A stretch of DNA of 64,000 nucleotides. Source: Luteimonas yindakuii. GTDB lineage: Bacteria > Pseudomonadota > Gammaproteobacteria > Xanthomonadales > Xanthomonadaceae. The stretch's first letter is position 1. Every line of letters starts with the position of its first letter. Shown here one piece after another: positions 41,484 to 51,174 of the stretch. A model generated the notes under the pieces. It was given only the letters and a program-made list of their open reading frames with translations. It had not been told where the DNA came from and ran no database searches. Both the position numbers and the translations under genes were made by a program. Location of the stretch: assembly GCF_004803715.2 (NCBI RefSeq), contig NZ_CP039383.2, forward strand, positions 434,001-498,000, written 5' to 3'.

Positions 41484-41508
41484 GCCCCCGGCAGTGCCGG
41501 GGGCTTTT
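41484..41508 (+). terminator. Strong rho-independent terminator after the protease gene
   Basis: GCCCCCGGC (41484-41492), loop AGT, GCCGGGGGC (41496-41504), then TTTT. The AAA before the stem gives a shorter T-run for apt on the other strand. Confidence 0.9.
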
Positions 41509-41556
41509 CATTTCAGCGGCACCCGGGGCAGCGGCGTACGTCGTACCTGTCCCTGC

Positions 41557-42078
41557 TCAGTAACGTAATGCCGACTCCAGCGTGATGTCGGGATGGGGCC
41601 AGCGCGTACGTGCGTCCAGGGCGTCGAGTTCCACCAGTACACCGACGCCGACCAGTTCCACGTCGAGGCGCCGCAGCAGGCGCACGCTGGCGACGAGGGT
41701 GCCGCCAGTGGCGAGCACGTCGTCGACCAGCAGCACGCGCTGGCCGGCGGACAGCGCGTCGGCATGGATCTCCAGCCGGTCACGGCCGTATTCGAGTGCG
41801 TACTCCTCGTGCAGCGTCCGCGCCGGCAGCTTGCCGGGTTTGCGGATCGGCACGAACCCGGTACCCAGCGAAAGCGCCAGCGCGCTGCCGATGATGAAAC
41901 CGCGCGACTCGACGCCCGCCACCGCGTCGATGCGGGTGGCGCGCCACGGCGCCGCCATCGCGTCGATGGCCGCGGCCAGGCCGCGGGCGTCCGCGAGCAA
42001 CGGAGTGATGTCGCTGAAGCGGATCCCGGGCCGCGGGAAATCCGCCACTTCGCGGATCAGGTGGTGCCAGTCGTGCAT
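41557..42078 (-). CDS. apt: Adenine phosphoribosyltransferase
   Basis: 173 residues. Purine salvage: adenine plus PRPP gives AMP. Family features: [15 protein letters not shown] near the N-terminus, [16 protein letters not shown] and the PRPP-binding loop [13 protein letters not shown] (about 120-132). Length and start match other Apt proteins; CCGGAG lies upstream of ATG 42078. It is monocistronic and divergent from the glycine-zipper gene. Confidence 0.96.
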   Translation of the reverse strand: MHDWHHLIREVADFPRPGIRFSDITPLLADARGLAAAIDAMAAPWRATRIDAVAGVESRGFIIGSALALSLGTGFVPIRKPGKLPARTLHEEYALEYGRDRLEIHADALSAGQRVLLVDDVLATGGTLVASVRLLRRLDVELVGVGVLVELDALDARTRWPHPDITLESALRY

Positions 42079-42209
42079 GCAGGGTCTCCGGAGGGTGACG
42101 CATCATCGCCACGTCGCAGGTTAAGGCCGCAGCCATCTTCGCAGCGTCGTTTCACCGCCTGTTTGCGGCGGGATGCGCACCATCGCGCCACACCTTCGCG
42201 GAGAACGAC

Positions 42210-42575
42210 ATGAACAAGTTCCGCAGCTTCGCCGGCGCCGCCGTGCTGTCGCTGGCAGCCTTCGGCACCGCGCACGCGCAGACCTATGGCCCGCAGGACG
42301 AAGGGCGCCGCTTCAACGACGGCAGCCGCGTCCTCTGCGAGGACGTCGAAGTCCAGCGCGCCGCCAGTGATCCCAATCGCGTCGCCGGCACCGCCGCCGG
42401 TGCGGTGATCGGCGGTCTGGTCGGCAACCAGATCGGCAGCGGCAGCGGTCGCAAGCTGGCCACTGTCGGCGGCGCCGTTGCCGGTGGTGCGATCGGTCGC
42501 AATGTCCAGGGCAACCAGCAGGAAGCCCGCGGCGATCGCGTCGTCGAGCAGCGCTGCCGACGCATCCACAACTGA
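42210..42575 (+). CDS. Glycine-zipper 2TM-domain envelope protein
   Basis: 121 residues. Signal peptide at 1-24 (A-H-A). Residues about 57-100 form a glycine-zipper hairpin (V-A-G-T-A-A-G-A-V-I-G-G-L-V-G-N-Q and G-G-A-V-A-G-G-A-I-G-R-N), as in the 17-kDa antigen/SlyB-like family. Two cysteines (L-C-E-D and R-C-R-R) flank the zipper and could pair. No lipobox is present, so it should be periplasmic or peripheral to a membrane. Role unknown; relatives are cell-envelope proteins. Confidence 0.85.
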   Translation: MNKFRSFAGAAVLSLAAFGTAHAQTYGPQDEGRRFNDGSRVLCEDVEVQRAASDPNRVAGTAAGAVIGGLVGNQIGSGSGRKLATVGGAVAGGAIGRNVQGNQQEARGDRVVEQRCRRIHN

Positions 42576-42598
42576 CGCGTCGCCCGGCGATTGCAAAA

Positions 42599-42625
42599 GG
42601 AAGGGCCCGCAGCGCGGGCCCTTCT
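42599..42625 (-). terminator. Terminator between the glycine-zipper gene and the convergent dehydrogenase gene
   Basis: AAGGGCCCGC (42601-42610), loop AGC, GCGGGCCCTT (42614-42623). On the minus strand the stem is followed by CCTTTTGC; on the plus strand there is no T-run. Confidence 0.65.
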
Positions 42626-42669
42626 GCTGTCGCACACAGCGACAGTCCGTCTGCGCTCCAGGCGCCGGG

Positions 42670-43884
42670 TCAGGGCTGCTCGCCGCTGCCAGCCGGCACC
42701 AGCCGGAACATGCGCCCGCTGGCACCGCGGCCGCCATCCTCGAGCAGCCACAGCGCACCATCGGGTGCCTGCTCCACTTCGCGGATGCGGGTCTGCATCG
42801 GATAGCGCTCGACCTCGCGCGCGGTATCGCCATCGAAGGCCACCCGCACCAGCGCCTGCGACGACAGCCCGCCAATCAGGCCGCTACCGCGCCAGTCGGG
42901 AAACCGCTCGCCGTCGTAGATGACGAAGCCGGCCGGCGAGATCACCGGCGTCCACACCACGGCGGGGGTGTGGAATTCGGGTCGCGTTGCATGGTCGGGA
43001 ATCGGCCGGCCATCGTAGTGCTCGCCTTCGGAGACGATGGGATAGCCGTAGTTGGCGCCGCGCTCGATCAGGTTCAGCTCGTCGCCGTTCTTCGGGCCCA
43101 TTTCATGCACCCACAGCCTGCCGTCGGCATCGAAGGCGAGACCCAGTGGATTGCGATGACCCAGCGACCACACCTGGGCGGCGACGCCACCCTGCTCGAC
43201 GAACGGGTTGTCCGCCGGCACGCTGCCGTCGTCATGCAGGCGGATCACCTTGCCGAGATTGGACGCCATGTCCTGCGACGGATCGAACTTCTGCCGCTCG
43301 CCCGACGTGATCCACAGCATGCCGTCACGGTCGAACGCGATCCGGTGGGCGTAGTGGCCCTGGCCGGACACCTTCGGCACCTGCCGCCAGATCACCGCGA
43401 GGTCCTGCAGCTGGCCCGCGTCGCCGTCGATCTGCAGGCGCGCGCGGGCGACCACGCCGCCGGCACCGCCATCGCCGGCTTCGGCGTAGCTGAGATAGAC
43501 CAGGCCGTTGTCCGCGAATCCAGGATGCAGGACCACGTCTCCCAGGCCGCCCTGTCCGCCGTAGGCGACCTCGGGCACGCCGGCGATCTGGTTGCTGCGC
43601 CCGCTGGCGGGATCGAAGAGCTTCAACGCACCCGGCTTCTCGGTCACCAGCAGGCGACCGTCCGGCAGGAAGGTCATCGCCCACGGTTCGTTGAACCGGG
43701 CCACGTCCTCGGTCACGAAAGGCCGGCCGTCGGCCGCAGGCAGGGCGACCGTGCGCGCAGGGGCAGTCGTGGCGGGCGCGGCATCGGCCGCGGGCGACGT
43801 GGCGGCGTCCGCACGGGCGCTGGTGTCGGCGCTGCAGGCGGCGAGTGCGGCGATGCAGGCGGCGGCAAGCAGGTGTCGGGTCAT
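42670..43884 (-). CDS. PQQ-dependent sugar dehydrogenase family lipoprotein
   Basis: 404 residues. A lipoprotein signal with L-A-A-C at residues 14-17 predicts membrane anchoring. The rest is a six-bladed beta-propeller of the soluble glucose/aldose dehydrogenase family: [27 protein letters not shown], the catalytic-loop-type [26 protein letters not shown] and [12 protein letters not shown]. Family members oxidise aldoses using PQQ and calcium. Whether PQQ is made or taken up cannot be seen here. ATG 43884 begins the signal peptide; the open frame upstream is not coding. Confidence 0.92.
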   Translation of the reverse strand: MTRHLLAAACIAALAACSADTSARADAATSPAADAAPATTAPARTVALPAADGRPFVTEDVARFNEPWAMTFLPDGRLLVTEKPGALKLFDPASGRSNQIAGVPEVAYGGQGGLGDVVLHPGFADNGLVYLSYAEAGDGGAGGVVARARLQIDGDAGQLQDLAVIWRQVPKVSGQGHYAHRIAFDRDGMLWITSGERQKFDPSQDMASNLGKVIRLHDDGSVPADNPFVEQGGVAAQVWSLGHRNPLGLAFDADGRLWVHEMGPKNGDELNLIERGANYGYPIVSEGEHYDGRPIPDHATRPEFHTPAVVWTPVISPAGFVIYDGERFPDWRGSGLIGGLSSQALVRVAFDGDTAREVERYPMQTRIREVEQAPDGALWLLEDGGRGASGRMFRLVPAGSGEQP

Positions 43885-44108
43885 GGCAGCGTCCGGCTGG
43901 GAGAAAGGGAAAGGGTAACCCGTGCCAAAGCGCGGCAGAACGGATGCAGGAACGAAGTGGGCCACGGGGATTGCATTCACCGCCGCGCAGCCGCGGGCCC
44001 TGTCGGCGAGGAACAGTCGGGCGTGCGAGCCGCTGCCACGCACCTCCGCGAGGCGGCGACGGCCGCCTACGCCATCTCCGGTGCCTGCATGTGTGGTGGC
44101 GCACCTCC

Positions 44109-44114
44109 TACAAT
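44109..44114 (+). promoter_or_regulatory. Putative -10 box, leaderless start of the HAD gene
   Basis: TACAAT ends 6 bases before ATG 44121; there is no Shine-Dalgarno sequence in between. Confidence 0.45.
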
Positions 44115-44120
44115 CCGCTG

Positions 44121-44882
44121 ATGCACTCATCCTCTCCCGAGACCGCGAGCGGCAGCGGCATCCGCCTCGTCGGATTCGACGCCGACGACACCCTGTGGCG
44201 CAGCGAAGACTATTTCGCCGCCGCGCAGGGCGAATTCGAACGCATCGTGGGCGGCTATATCGACCTCGACAACGTGCGCGCACGCGAGCGATTGCTGGCG
44301 ATCGAGAAAGGCAACCTGGCGCTGTTCGGCTATGGCGTCAAAGGCATGGCGCTGTCGATGATCGAGGCCGCGGTGGACATCACCGCGCAGCGCATCAGTG
44401 CCAGCGACCTGCACGCGATCGTCGCCATCGCCAAGGACATGCTGCGCCACCCGGTGGAGCTGTTGCCCGATGTCCGCGAGGCGGTGGAAGCGGTGGCGCG
44501 CGAGCATGCGGTGGTGCTGATCACCAAGGGCGACCTGTTCCACCAGGAAGCGAAGGTGCGCCAGTCGGGGCTGGCCGACCTGTTCGGCCGCATCGAGATC
44601 GTGAGCGAGAAGGACGATGCCACCTACCACCGCGTGCTGGGCGAGTTCAATCTGACGCCGGCGCAGTTCTGCATGGTCGGCAACTCGCTGCGCTCGGATA
44701 TCGCCCCGGTGCTGAGGCTCGGTGGCTGGGCGGTGCACGTGCCCTACCACCTGACCTGGGAGCACGAGCGCGAGGCGGAGATCGATCTCGCGCTGCAGGG
44801 CCGCTGGCGCGAACTTGCCGGCCTCGACGGCCTGCCGGCGGCAGTGCGCAGCCTGCATGCGATGGCTTCGGCACAGCCCTGA
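44121..44882 (+). CDS. HAD-superfamily hydrolase
   Basis: 253 residues. Motif I is F-D-A-D-D-T-L-W with nucleophile D20 and acid/base D22; motif II lies in V-L-I-T-K-G-D; the motif III Lys is in E-K-D-D; motif IV is G-N-S-L-R-S-D-I. An alpha-helical C1 cap (about 35-115) makes it a subfamily I phosphatase, similar in layout to nucleotidase/phosphoglycolate-phosphatase-like enzymes. The substrate cannot be read from sequence. It stands alone between the dehydrogenase and a small secreted protein. Confidence 0.88.
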   Translation: MHSSSPETASGSGIRLVGFDADDTLWRSEDYFAAAQGEFERIVGGYIDLDNVRARERLLAIEKGNLALFGYGVKGMALSMIEAAVDITAQRISASDLHAIVAIAKDMLRHPVELLPDVREAVEAVAREHAVVLITKGDLFHQEAKVRQSGLADLFGRIEIVSEKDDATYHRVLGEFNLTPAQFCMVGNSLRSDIAPVLRLGGWAVHVPYHLTWEHEREAEIDLALQGRWRELAGLDGLPAAVRSLHAMASAQP

Positions 44883-45069
44883 GGCGAACGCGTACGGCTC
44901 ACCGTGCACCGCATAGCGGGCCCACGCGGGCGAAGAATGCGTTGTAAGCGGTTACGTCTGAACGGGTTTCCGTGGTTGCGGCCGGATCCAGTTGCCGTTC
45001 ACGGATGCGAGGGCAGTTTGAGGATGCGCACTGCGATGGTCGTGGTGCGATTCGAAAAGGAGCCACCTC

Positions 45070-45483
45070 ATGCCCGTACTTGCACGCTGGATCGCGCCAC
45101 TGGTCGTCGCCGTTGGCCTGGGTGCCGCTTCGCTGATGCCGGCTCCGGCCCAGGCCAGCGATGACCTGGTGCGTGTCATCGTCGATGCCACCGACGTCAT
45201 CCTGCGCGGAGGCAAGCCCCATTACCGGTATGGGGGCTATGACGACCGGCTGATCGTGGAGCGCGATCGCTACGGGCGTCCGGTGTACTACCGCCACGTG
45301 CCGCGCAACGCGCATGTCGTGCACTACCGCGGTCGCCACCCGGTGCACGGGATCCCGCCGGGTCATCGCAACAATTCCCGCCATGCACCGTCGCGCAACG
45401 TGCGCTGCGACAGCCGCGGGCGCTGCACGGCGCAATACTACGACCCGCGTTACGACCGCAAGTCGCGGGGCCGCCGCTGGTAA
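45070..45483 (+). CDS. Small secreted basic protein of unknown function
   Basis: 137 residues. The signal peptide (1-29, cleavage after A-Q-A) is preceded by AAGGAG 8 bases before the ATG, a strong ribosome-binding site. The mature protein is rich in Arg, His and Tyr (Y-R-Y-G-G-Y-D-D-R, V-Y-Y-R-H-V-P, H-Y-R-G-R-H-P) and has one Cys pair (C-D-S-R-G-R-C). The composition suggests a periplasmic protein that binds polyanions or metals, which is speculation. No family recognised. Confidence 0.7.
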   Translation: MPVLARWIAPLVVAVGLGAASLMPAPAQASDDLVRVIVDATDVILRGGKPHYRYGGYDDRLIVERDRYGRPVYYRHVPRNAHVVHYRGRHPVHGIPPGHRNNSRHAPSRNVRCDSRGRCTAQYYDPRYDRKSRGRRW

Positions 45484-45513
45484 TCGCTGTCGGCGGGCGC
45501 CGCCACCGGGCCA

Positions 45514-45711
45514 TCACTCGGCCCGGTGGTGGTGGTCCTCGACAGTCGGTGCCACACGCAGGCTGGCTTCGATACCGGCGCCGACCTGTTCGCTGAGCTG
45601 GTGCAACACAGCTGCATAGCCCGCGAGCAGCATCAGAACCACCAGCCCACCGACGGCCCAACGGCGCAGCCGTGGACGGGTGGAAGCGGACGGGGACTCG
45701 ATGCTGGACAT
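45514..45711 (-). CDS. Small single-pass membrane protein
   Basis: 65 residues: a short Arg-rich cytosolic N-terminus (S-T-R-P-R-L-R-R-W), one TM helix (about 19-38, A-V-G-G-L-V-V-L-M-L-L-A-G-Y) and a His-rich tail (E-D-H-H-H-R-A-E). It lies antisense between two plus-strand genes, and its start is 114 bases before the next gene. Codon periodicity and the positive-inside TM support coding, but no family is recognised. Confidence 0.55.
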   Translation of the reverse strand: MSSIESPSASTRPRLRRWAVGGLVVLMLLAGYAAVLHQLSEQVGAGIEASLRVAPTVEDHHHRAE

Positions 45712-45813
45712 GACGGGACTCCGGACAACTGCGGCCGCCTCACCGCGGCAGGCACCAAGCGTAGGCAGCGCGACGTCTTGGCCGCGTGCACGCGCGGCCG
45801 GCAAGTGGTGCGG

Positions 45814-45819
45814 CACAAT
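45814..45819 (+). promoter_or_regulatory. Putative -10 box, leaderless start of the NlpE-like gene
   Basis: CACAAT ends 6 bases before ATG 45826. Confidence 0.35.
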
Positions 45820-45825
45820 CGCCAC

Positions 45826-46230
45826 ATGCGTACACCAACGTGCATCCTCCCGGGACTGGCCATCCTCGTGCTGGCGGCATGCCGGGTCCCGACCCCCGAA
45901 CCGCTTGCCGCAGCGGAGCAGATGGAATGGCAGGGCCTGCACGGCTGCGCCGACTGCGAGGCGATCGACACCATGCTGGTGTTGTCGCGCGACGGGGGCC
46001 AGCAGCGGTTCGAGATGGTCGAGACCTATCTGCTCCAGGGTGGCGGCGAACCATTCGCCGACGCCGGCGCCTGGCAGTACGAGGACAGCCTGATCCGCCT
46101 GCAGGGCGACGAAGGCAGCATGCGCACCTATGCGCTGCTGGGCGACGGCCGCCTGCAGTCGCGACAGGCCAATGGCAGTCGTGAACGCCGTGCGCACGAG
46201 TTGCAGCCGGTGTCGGGAGTTCCGCAATGA
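45826..46230 (+). CDS. NlpE N-terminal-domain lipoprotein
   Basis: 134 residues. Lipobox L-A-A-C at about 16-19. The mature part carries W-Q-G-L-H-G-C-A-D-C-E-A-I-D-T-M-L-V-L, matching the C-x-x-C region of the NlpE/copper-resistance N-terminal domain, then V-E-T-Y-L and W-Q-Y-E-D-S-L-I-R-L, which fit its beta-barrel repeat. In E. coli, NlpE signals surface contact and lipoprotein-sorting stress to Cpx; the short form here lacks the C-terminal OB domain. It overlaps the next gene by 4 bases (ATGA). Confidence 0.8.
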   Translation: MRTPTCILPGLAILVLAACRVPTPEPLAAAEQMEWQGLHGCADCEAIDTMLVLSRDGGQQRFEMVETYLLQGGGEPFADAGAWQYEDSLIRLQGDEGSMRTYALLGDGRLQSRQANGSRERRAHELQPVSGVPQ

Positions 46231-46760
46231 ACGTCGTCACCGCCATCCCGCCGGCGTTGCGGGGCACGCTGCTGTTGGTGCTGGGCGCCTGGATGCCGGT
46301 GGCCCTCGCACAAAGCGCGCCGCCAGCACCGAAGGCATCCGCCGAGCGGGTGGAAGCCGCAGACGCGGTGGAGCCGGTGGAGGCGGGGCCTGCCACCGGT
46401 GATGCCTGGATCGACGGCCAGCTGGTGGATATCGATCGCTATGCGCAGCGCCATCGCCCCGCCTTCGTCGACGAGCTGGTGCGCTACCACGGCGCGCCGC
46501 GAAAGCTGGCGGAGGAAGTGCTCGCCCGCGAAGACCACTGGTCCGCGGGCGAACTCTATTTCGCCTGCGCCCTCGGGCAGGTCGCTGGCCGCCCCTGCCG
46601 CACGGTGATCACGCTGCGCGACCGGGCGCCCACGCAGCCGTGGTCGGAGATCGCCGGACAGGTCGGCGCCGCGCCGCGCAGCGCGCCCTACAGGCGCCTT
46701 CGCACCGCGATCGCCGACAGCTACCGGCGTTGGGGACGGCCACTGCCCGGCGGGGAGTGA
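46227..46760 (+). CDS. Secreted protein of unknown function, coupled to the NlpE-like gene
   Basis: 177 residues. Signal peptide at 1-28 (A-L-A). A Pro/Ala/Glu-rich linker (30-60) leads to a helical domain of about 110 residues with W-I-D-G-Q-L-V-D-I-D-R-Y-A, R-Y-H-G-A-P-R-K-L, W-S-A-G-E-L-Y-F-A-C-A-L and two cysteines (F-A-C-A, R-P-C-R). The ATG overlaps the preceding stop, so the two proteins are made together and may act together. No family recognised. Confidence 0.7.
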   Translation: MNVVTAIPPALRGTLLLVLGAWMPVALAQSAPPAPKASAERVEAADAVEPVEAGPATGDAWIDGQLVDIDRYAQRHRPAFVDELVRYHGAPRKLAEEVLAREDHWSAGELYFACALGQVAGRPCRTVITLRDRAPTQPWSEIAGQVGAAPRSAPYRRLRTAIADSYRRWGRPLPGGE

Positions 46761-46811
46761 TCGCGTCCGTCAGGAGGCCGACGCCGACCGCGGCGCACCC
46801 GATCGATTGCG

Positions 46812-48398
46812 CTAGTGGCGGAAGTGGCGCACCCCGGTAAAGACCATGGCGATGCCATGTTCGTCGGCCGCGGCGATGACCTCGCCATCGCGCATCGAGC
46901 CGCCAGGCTGGATCACCGCCTTGATCCCGTTCTCGGCGGCGGCATCGATGCCGTCGCGGAACGGGAAGAACGCATCGCTGGCCATCACCGAGCCCTCGAC
47001 CTGCAGGCCCGCATCCGCCGCCTTGATGCCGGCGATGCGTGCCGAGTACACGCGGCTCATCTGCCCCGCGCCGACACCGATGGTGCGGTGGTCCTTTGCA
47101 TAGACGATCGCATTGGACTTGACGAACTTCGCGACCTTCCACGCGAACAGCAGGTCGGCGAACTGGGCTTCGGTCGGCGCCAGCGCCGTCACCACCGTGA
47201 GTTCGTCGCGTGTCACCACGCGATCGTCGACGGTCTGCAGCAGCAGGCCGGAGCCGATGCGCTTGGTGTCGATGAAGCCCGGCGAGGCCGGCGCGAACGG
47301 GATCTTCAGCACGCGGACGTTGGCCTTCTTCTTCGCGTACTCGAGCGCACCGTCCTCGTAGTCGGGCGCGATCAGCACCTCGACGAACTGGCGGTCGAGG
47401 ATGGCCTTCGCGGTGGCGGCGTCGAGCGTGCGGTTGAAGGCGATGATGCCGCCGAAGGCGCTGGTCGGATCGGTGGCGTAGGCGAGTTCGTAGGCGTCGC
47501 CGCAGGCCACGCCGACCGCCACGCCGCAGGGATTGGCGTGCTTGACGATGACGCAGGCCGGCGCGTCGAACTGGCGCACGCATTCCCAGGCCGCATCGCT
47601 GTCGGCGATGTTGTTGTAGCTGAGTTCCTTGCCCTGCAACTGGCGGAACGTCGCCAGCGAACCCGGGGCCGGGTGGAGATCGCGGTAGAACGCCGCCTGC
47701 TGGTGCGGGTTCTCGCCGTAGCGCAGGTCCATCACCTTGACGAAGCTGCCGTTGGCCTGCGCGGAGAACGGCGTGCGCGTCGGCACCGCGGCCGTTGCAT
47801 CGGTGACCGCGGACAGGTAATTGCTGATCGCGGCGTCGTACTGGGCAACGCGGTTGAACGCCGCCACCGAGAGTTCGAAGCGCGTCGCCGCCGACAACCG
47901 GCCACCATTGGCGTCCAGTTCCGCCAGCAGGCCGGGGTACTGGTCGGGCGAGGTGGCCACCGCCACGCGCGCGAAGTTCTTCGCCGCCGAGCGCAGCATT
48001 GCCGGGCCGCCGATGTCGATGTTCTCGACCGCCTCGGCGAGCGTGCAGGCGGCGCGCGCGGTGACCTGTTCGAACGGGTACAGGTTCAACACCAGCAGGT
48101 CGATCGGCGCGATGCCGTGTTCGGCCATCACCGCATCGTCGGTGCCGGCGCGGCCGAGCAGGCCGCCGTGCACCACCGGATGCAGCGTCTTGACGCGGCC
48201 GTCCATCATTTCCGGGAAGCCGGTGAGGTCGGCCACGTCGGCCACCGCCAGGCCGGCCTCGCGGATCGCCGTCGCGGTGCCGCCGGTGGACAGCAGTTCG
48301 ACACCGTGCGCGGCGAGCGCACGCGCCAGGTCGACCAGGCCGGTCTTGTCGGAAACGGACAGCAGGGCCCGGCGCACGGGCAATAGATCGACGGACAT
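46812..48398 (-). CDS. purH: Bifunctional AICAR transformylase / IMP cyclohydrolase
   Basis: 528 residues, the standard PurH length. It catalyses the last two steps of IMP synthesis. The N-terminal IMP cyclohydrolase domain (about 5-190) shows [11 protein letters not shown] and [16 protein letters not shown]. The C-terminal transformylase domain includes Y-G-E-N-P-H-Q-Q-A, the catalytic K-H-A-N-P-C-G-V-A and [10 protein letters not shown]. It converges on the plus-strand gene at 46227. purL is also in this window, but the two are not linked as an operon. Confidence 0.97.
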   Translation of the reverse strand: MSVDLLPVRRALLSVSDKTGLVDLARALAAHGVELLSTGGTATAIREAGLAVADVADLTGFPEMMDGRVKTLHPVVHGGLLGRAGTDDAVMAEHGIAPIDLLVLNLYPFEQVTARAACTLAEAVENIDIGGPAMLRSAAKNFARVAVATSPDQYPGLLAELDANGGRLSAATRFELSVAAFNRVAQYDAAISNYLSAVTDATAAVPTRTPFSAQANGSFVKVMDLRYGENPHQQAAFYRDLHPAPGSLATFRQLQGKELSYNNIADSDAAWECVRQFDAPACVIVKHANPCGVAVGVACGDAYELAYATDPTSAFGGIIAFNRTLDAATAKAILDRQFVEVLIAPDYEDGALEYAKKKANVRVLKIPFAPASPGFIDTKRIGSGLLLQTVDDRVVTRDELTVVTALAPTEAQFADLLFAWKVAKFVKSNAIVYAKDHRTIGVGAGQMSRVYSARIAGIKAADAGLQVEGSVMASDAFFPFRDGIDAAAENGIKAVIQPGGSMRDGEVIAAADEHGIAMVFTGVRHFRH

Positions 48399-48481
48399 CG
48401 GGGCATCTGCGGCGGAAGCGGGAGGCCATTGTACCGGCCGTGCCGCGGATGCCCGCCGTCCGCGCGTACGTCAGCGGGCGC

Positions 48482-48763
48482 TCAGTCGGCGACCGTCAAC
48501 CCGTAATCGCGCAGCTTCTTGCGCAGGGTCGCGCGATGGATGCCGAGCATCGCCGCCGCGCGGCTCTGGTTGCCTTCGCAGTGGTTGAGGACTTCGACGA
48601 ACAGCGGGATTTCGAGTTCGCGCAGCGCGACCTCGTACAGGTTGTCGGTGCCGCTGCCGTTGAGATCGCCGATATAGCGGCGCACGGAATTGGCGACGTG
48701 TTCGCGCAATGGCGTGCGCTGACCAGCGCGACTGGACGGTTCTGGGCGATCGGCGGTGTTCAA
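48482..48763 (-). CDS. fis: Fis, nucleoid-associated DNA-binding regulator
   Basis: 93 residues from TTG 48763 (E. coli Fis has 98). The C-terminal helix-turn-helix is unmistakable: [24 protein letters not shown], preceded by L-F-V-E-V-L-N. No ATG lies near the expected N-terminus. TTG 48763 (L-N-T-A-D-R) with GGAA 8 bases upstream gives the normal length; GTG 48811 would add 16 residues. Fis shapes the chromosome and activates rRNA and growth-phase genes. It lies between the DUF3426 gene and purH on the same strand. Confidence 0.9.
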   Translation of the reverse strand: MNTADRPEPSSRAGQRTPLREHVANSVRRYIGDLNGSGTDNLYEVALRELEIPLFVEVLNHCEGNQSRAAAMLGIHRATLRKKLRDYGLTVAD

Positions 48764-48875
48764 GGCGGTTTCCGCAACTGCGACGGCGCCGCCGGCAGGC
48801 CCGACCCCCACGAACAGCGGGCCTGCGACGGGGTCAGCGAGTCTAGCGCGCCGCTCCCCTTCAAGTCCAAACCGC

Positions 48876-50084
48876 TCAGCCGAACGCGAAGTTGAACGCG
48901 ACGGTGTGTGGCGACGGCTCGACCACGTCGATCCGGAACGCCGCCGCGGCACCGGGCGCGAGCGTGTCCGCGGCATCGGCCGGCCGATACTCCTCGGGGG
49001 CGAACCAGCGCGCGCCGAGTGGGCGGCCGTCGACGTCGGACAGCGTCAGCAACAGCATCGGCCAGGCCTGCGGGTATGCGGCATCGTTGCGCAGCGTGGC
49101 ACTGACCTGGAGCACGCCGTGCTGGAGCGGATGCGGACGCACGTCGCGCTGCACCAGCGCGATGGCTTCGGGCGCATGCCAGGGTGGCAGCGTGCAACGC
49201 ACGAGTGCGCATGCGGTGCCGACCCATGGGCGCCAGGTGGCATCAGCGGCAAGGCGGATCTGATCGGCAAGCAGCAGCTGCAGCAGCAGCAGGAGCGCGA
49301 GTGCGGGAATCGCGATGCGCAGCACGTGGCGCTCGCGCGGCGACATCGTGGTGCCGGCGGGCGAGGCGCCGCGCAGGAAGCTGGGTGCGACACGCACGGC
49401 GGAGGCTGCGCCAGCGCGATCCCCGGGCGCTGCCGTGGTCACGGTGGTATCGGGCGGGTGTGCCGCGTTTGCCACGGCGTCCGGCGAGGGTGGTGGCACG
49501 GGGGCCGGGATTGCGACGGGGTCGCGTCCCTCGCTGCCGGTGGCGGCGTCCAGCGTGGCGGGCAACCCGGAGCGCGGGGTTGGTGCCACGTCCGGCGTCG
49601 GCCTGTCGGCCCCGGAAGCGACAGGCCGCTGCGGTGGTGTCGCAGGCGCGGGTGCGGGGTCGGCGTCGCGTCGGTCGGCGTGCTGTCGCGCCGGAGCAGT
49701 CGCGTCCTCATCCGGAGCTGCCGTGTCGCCGTCCGGGGTGAGGTCCGTGGCGGCAGGCCCGGTTGCCGGCACCTGCAAGGGCGGAGGCGCCAGTGCGGCG
49801 CTGCGCGGCGGTTCGTGCAGTGGCACGAAGCGTACGGCGGGTGGCACGGCCTGCGGCACTGCGGGCACCGGCGCCGCGGCGGGTGCCGGCGTCAGCAACC
49901 GGTAGGGATCCGGCATGGGCGCCGATGTGCCGGGCGAAGCCGCTGCATCGACAGCCGGCGGCGACGGTGGCGGACCCGCCGCGTCGCGCAGGCCGTAGTC
50001 GCAGCGCGGGCAGTGCGGTGGCGGCTGGTCGGTCACCAGGTCGGTGGCGACCAGCGCATTGCAGTTCGGGCAGTTGATGAACAT
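48876..50084 (-). CDS. Zinc-ribbon and DUF3426 membrane protein
   Basis: 402 residues. The N-terminus has an MJ0042-type zinc ribbon (I-N-C-P-N-C..P-H-C-P-R-C; two C-x-x-C pairs). A long low-complexity Pro/Ala region (about 45-245) follows, then one TM helix (about 258-278, [13 protein letters not shown]), and a C-terminal DUF3426 domain (about 285-400; [27 protein letters not shown]). Start ATG 50084 puts the ribbon at the very N-terminus. The order prmA, this gene, fis is common in xanthomonads. Role unknown. Confidence 0.88.
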   Translation of the reverse strand: MFINCPNCNALVATDLVTDQPPPHCPRCDYGLRDAAGPPPSPPAVDAAASPGTSAPMPDPYRLLTPAPAAAPVPAVPQAVPPAVRFVPLHEPPRSAALAPPPLQVPATGPAATDLTPDGDTAAPDEDATAPARQHADRRDADPAPAPATPPQRPVASGADRPTPDVAPTPRSGLPATLDAATGSEGRDPVAIPAPVPPPSPDAVANAAHPPDTTVTTAAPGDRAGAASAVRVAPSFLRGASPAGTTMSPRERHVLRIAIPALALLLLLQLLLADQIRLAADATWRPWVGTACALVRCTLPPWHAPEAIALVQRDVRPHPLQHGVLQVSATLRNDAAYPQAWPMLLLTLSDVDGRPLGARWFAPEEYRPADAADTLAPGAAAAFRIDVVEPSPHTVAFNFAFG

Positions 50085-50110
50085 GCGCGATCCCCCCGGA
50101 GCCCCGCTAT

Positions 50111-51034
50111 TCAATCACGGCGGCGCACTCCGTCGATGCGAACCCAGTCACCTTCGTGGGTAACGGCGAGCGCCTCGAACCATGGCCGGTAGCGACGCAG
50201 CAGCTCTTCCTGCTGGCCGTCGAGGATGCCCGACAGCGCCAGCCGGCCGCCGGGCTCGACGCGCTCGGCGATCGGCTCGGCCAGGGCATCGAGCGCGCTG
50301 GCGAGGATATTGGCCACCACGACCGGGAAGCGGCCGGGCGGCGACGCCTGTGGCGTGGCGACCTCGAGTTGCCCGCCCACCGCGTTGCGGTCGGCATTGT
50401 CGCGGCTGGCCAGCAGCGCCTGCGGATCGTTGTCGATGCCGACCGCATGGGCGGCACCCAGCTTGAGCGCAGCCAACGCGAGAATGCCGCTGCCGCAGCC
50501 GTAGTCGAGCACCTGCCGGCCCCGCAGCTCGCCCGCGGCCGCCAGCGCATCGAGCCATTGCAGGCACAGCGATGTCGTCGGATGGGTGCCGGAGCCGAAC
50601 GCGAGTCCGGGGTCGAGCCGCACCACCGCGGCATCGGTGCCCTCGGCCTCGTCCGGCAGCGGCGCGTTCCACGGCACGATCCAGGTGCGCGCGCCGAAGC
50701 GCAGCGGCACGTACTGGTCCATCCACGCGCGCTCCCAGTCCTGGTCCTCGACGGTGCGGAACGATGCGCGGCTCCAGTCGAGTGCCGGATCGAAGGCTTC
50801 GAGCGCGGCCAGCAGCATCAGCGGGTCGGTGCCATGGGCGAACAGTGCGTTGAGCCGCAGCATCCGCCACAACGGGGTTTCGCCGACGCCCGGTTCGAGG
50901 ATCGCGTGCTCGTTGCCGGTGTCGGCATCGGCATCGAGCAGGGTGACTGCCAGCGCGCCGACATCGTCCAGCGCGCGCTCGTAGCGCGGCTGTTCGTCCT
51001 CGGTGCAGGACAGCGAGAGTTCGAGGTACGGCAT
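50111..51034 (-). CDS. prmA: Ribosomal protein L11 methyltransferase
   Basis: 307 residues (E. coli PrmA 293). It trimethylates ribosomal protein L11 using S-adenosylmethionine. The N-terminal substrate domain (M-P-Y-L-E-L-S-L) is followed by [14 protein letters not shown], the PrmA hallmark. The SAM-binding motif [15 protein letters not shown] (about 173) and V-V-A-N-I-L-A-S follow. ATG 51034 is the first codon of the conserved domain; the long frame upstream is antisense to the next gene and is rejected. Confidence 0.95.
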   Translation of the reverse strand: MPYLELSLSCTEDEQPRYERALDDVGALAVTLLDADADTGNEHAILEPGVGETPLWRMLRLNALFAHGTDPLMLLAALEAFDPALDWSRASFRTVEDQDWERAWMDQYVPLRFGARTWIVPWNAPLPDEAEGTDAAVVRLDPGLAFGSGTHPTTSLCLQWLDALAAAGELRGRQVLDYGCGSGILALAALKLGAAHAVGIDNDPQALLASRDNADRNAVGGQLEVATPQASPPGRFPVVVANILASALDALAEPIAERVEPGGRLALSGILDGQQEELLRRYRPWFEALAVTHEGDWVRIDGVRRRD

Positions 51035-51174
51035 GGCGGGGGGACCTGCTGGGGGCCGCGCATCTTGGGCTCCGGACCGGACAGGGTAAACCCCGGCGCG
51101 TGCGCGGGACGATGGCGTACCATGCCGCCACGCCGGGCGCGACGACGCCGCACGGCGTGACCACGGAGGCTTGG

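Noticed and set aside
45484..45825. Toxin-antitoxin pair around the small minus-strand gene
   Set aside because: The 65-residue membrane protein has no antitoxin-like partner next to it and no toxin family features.
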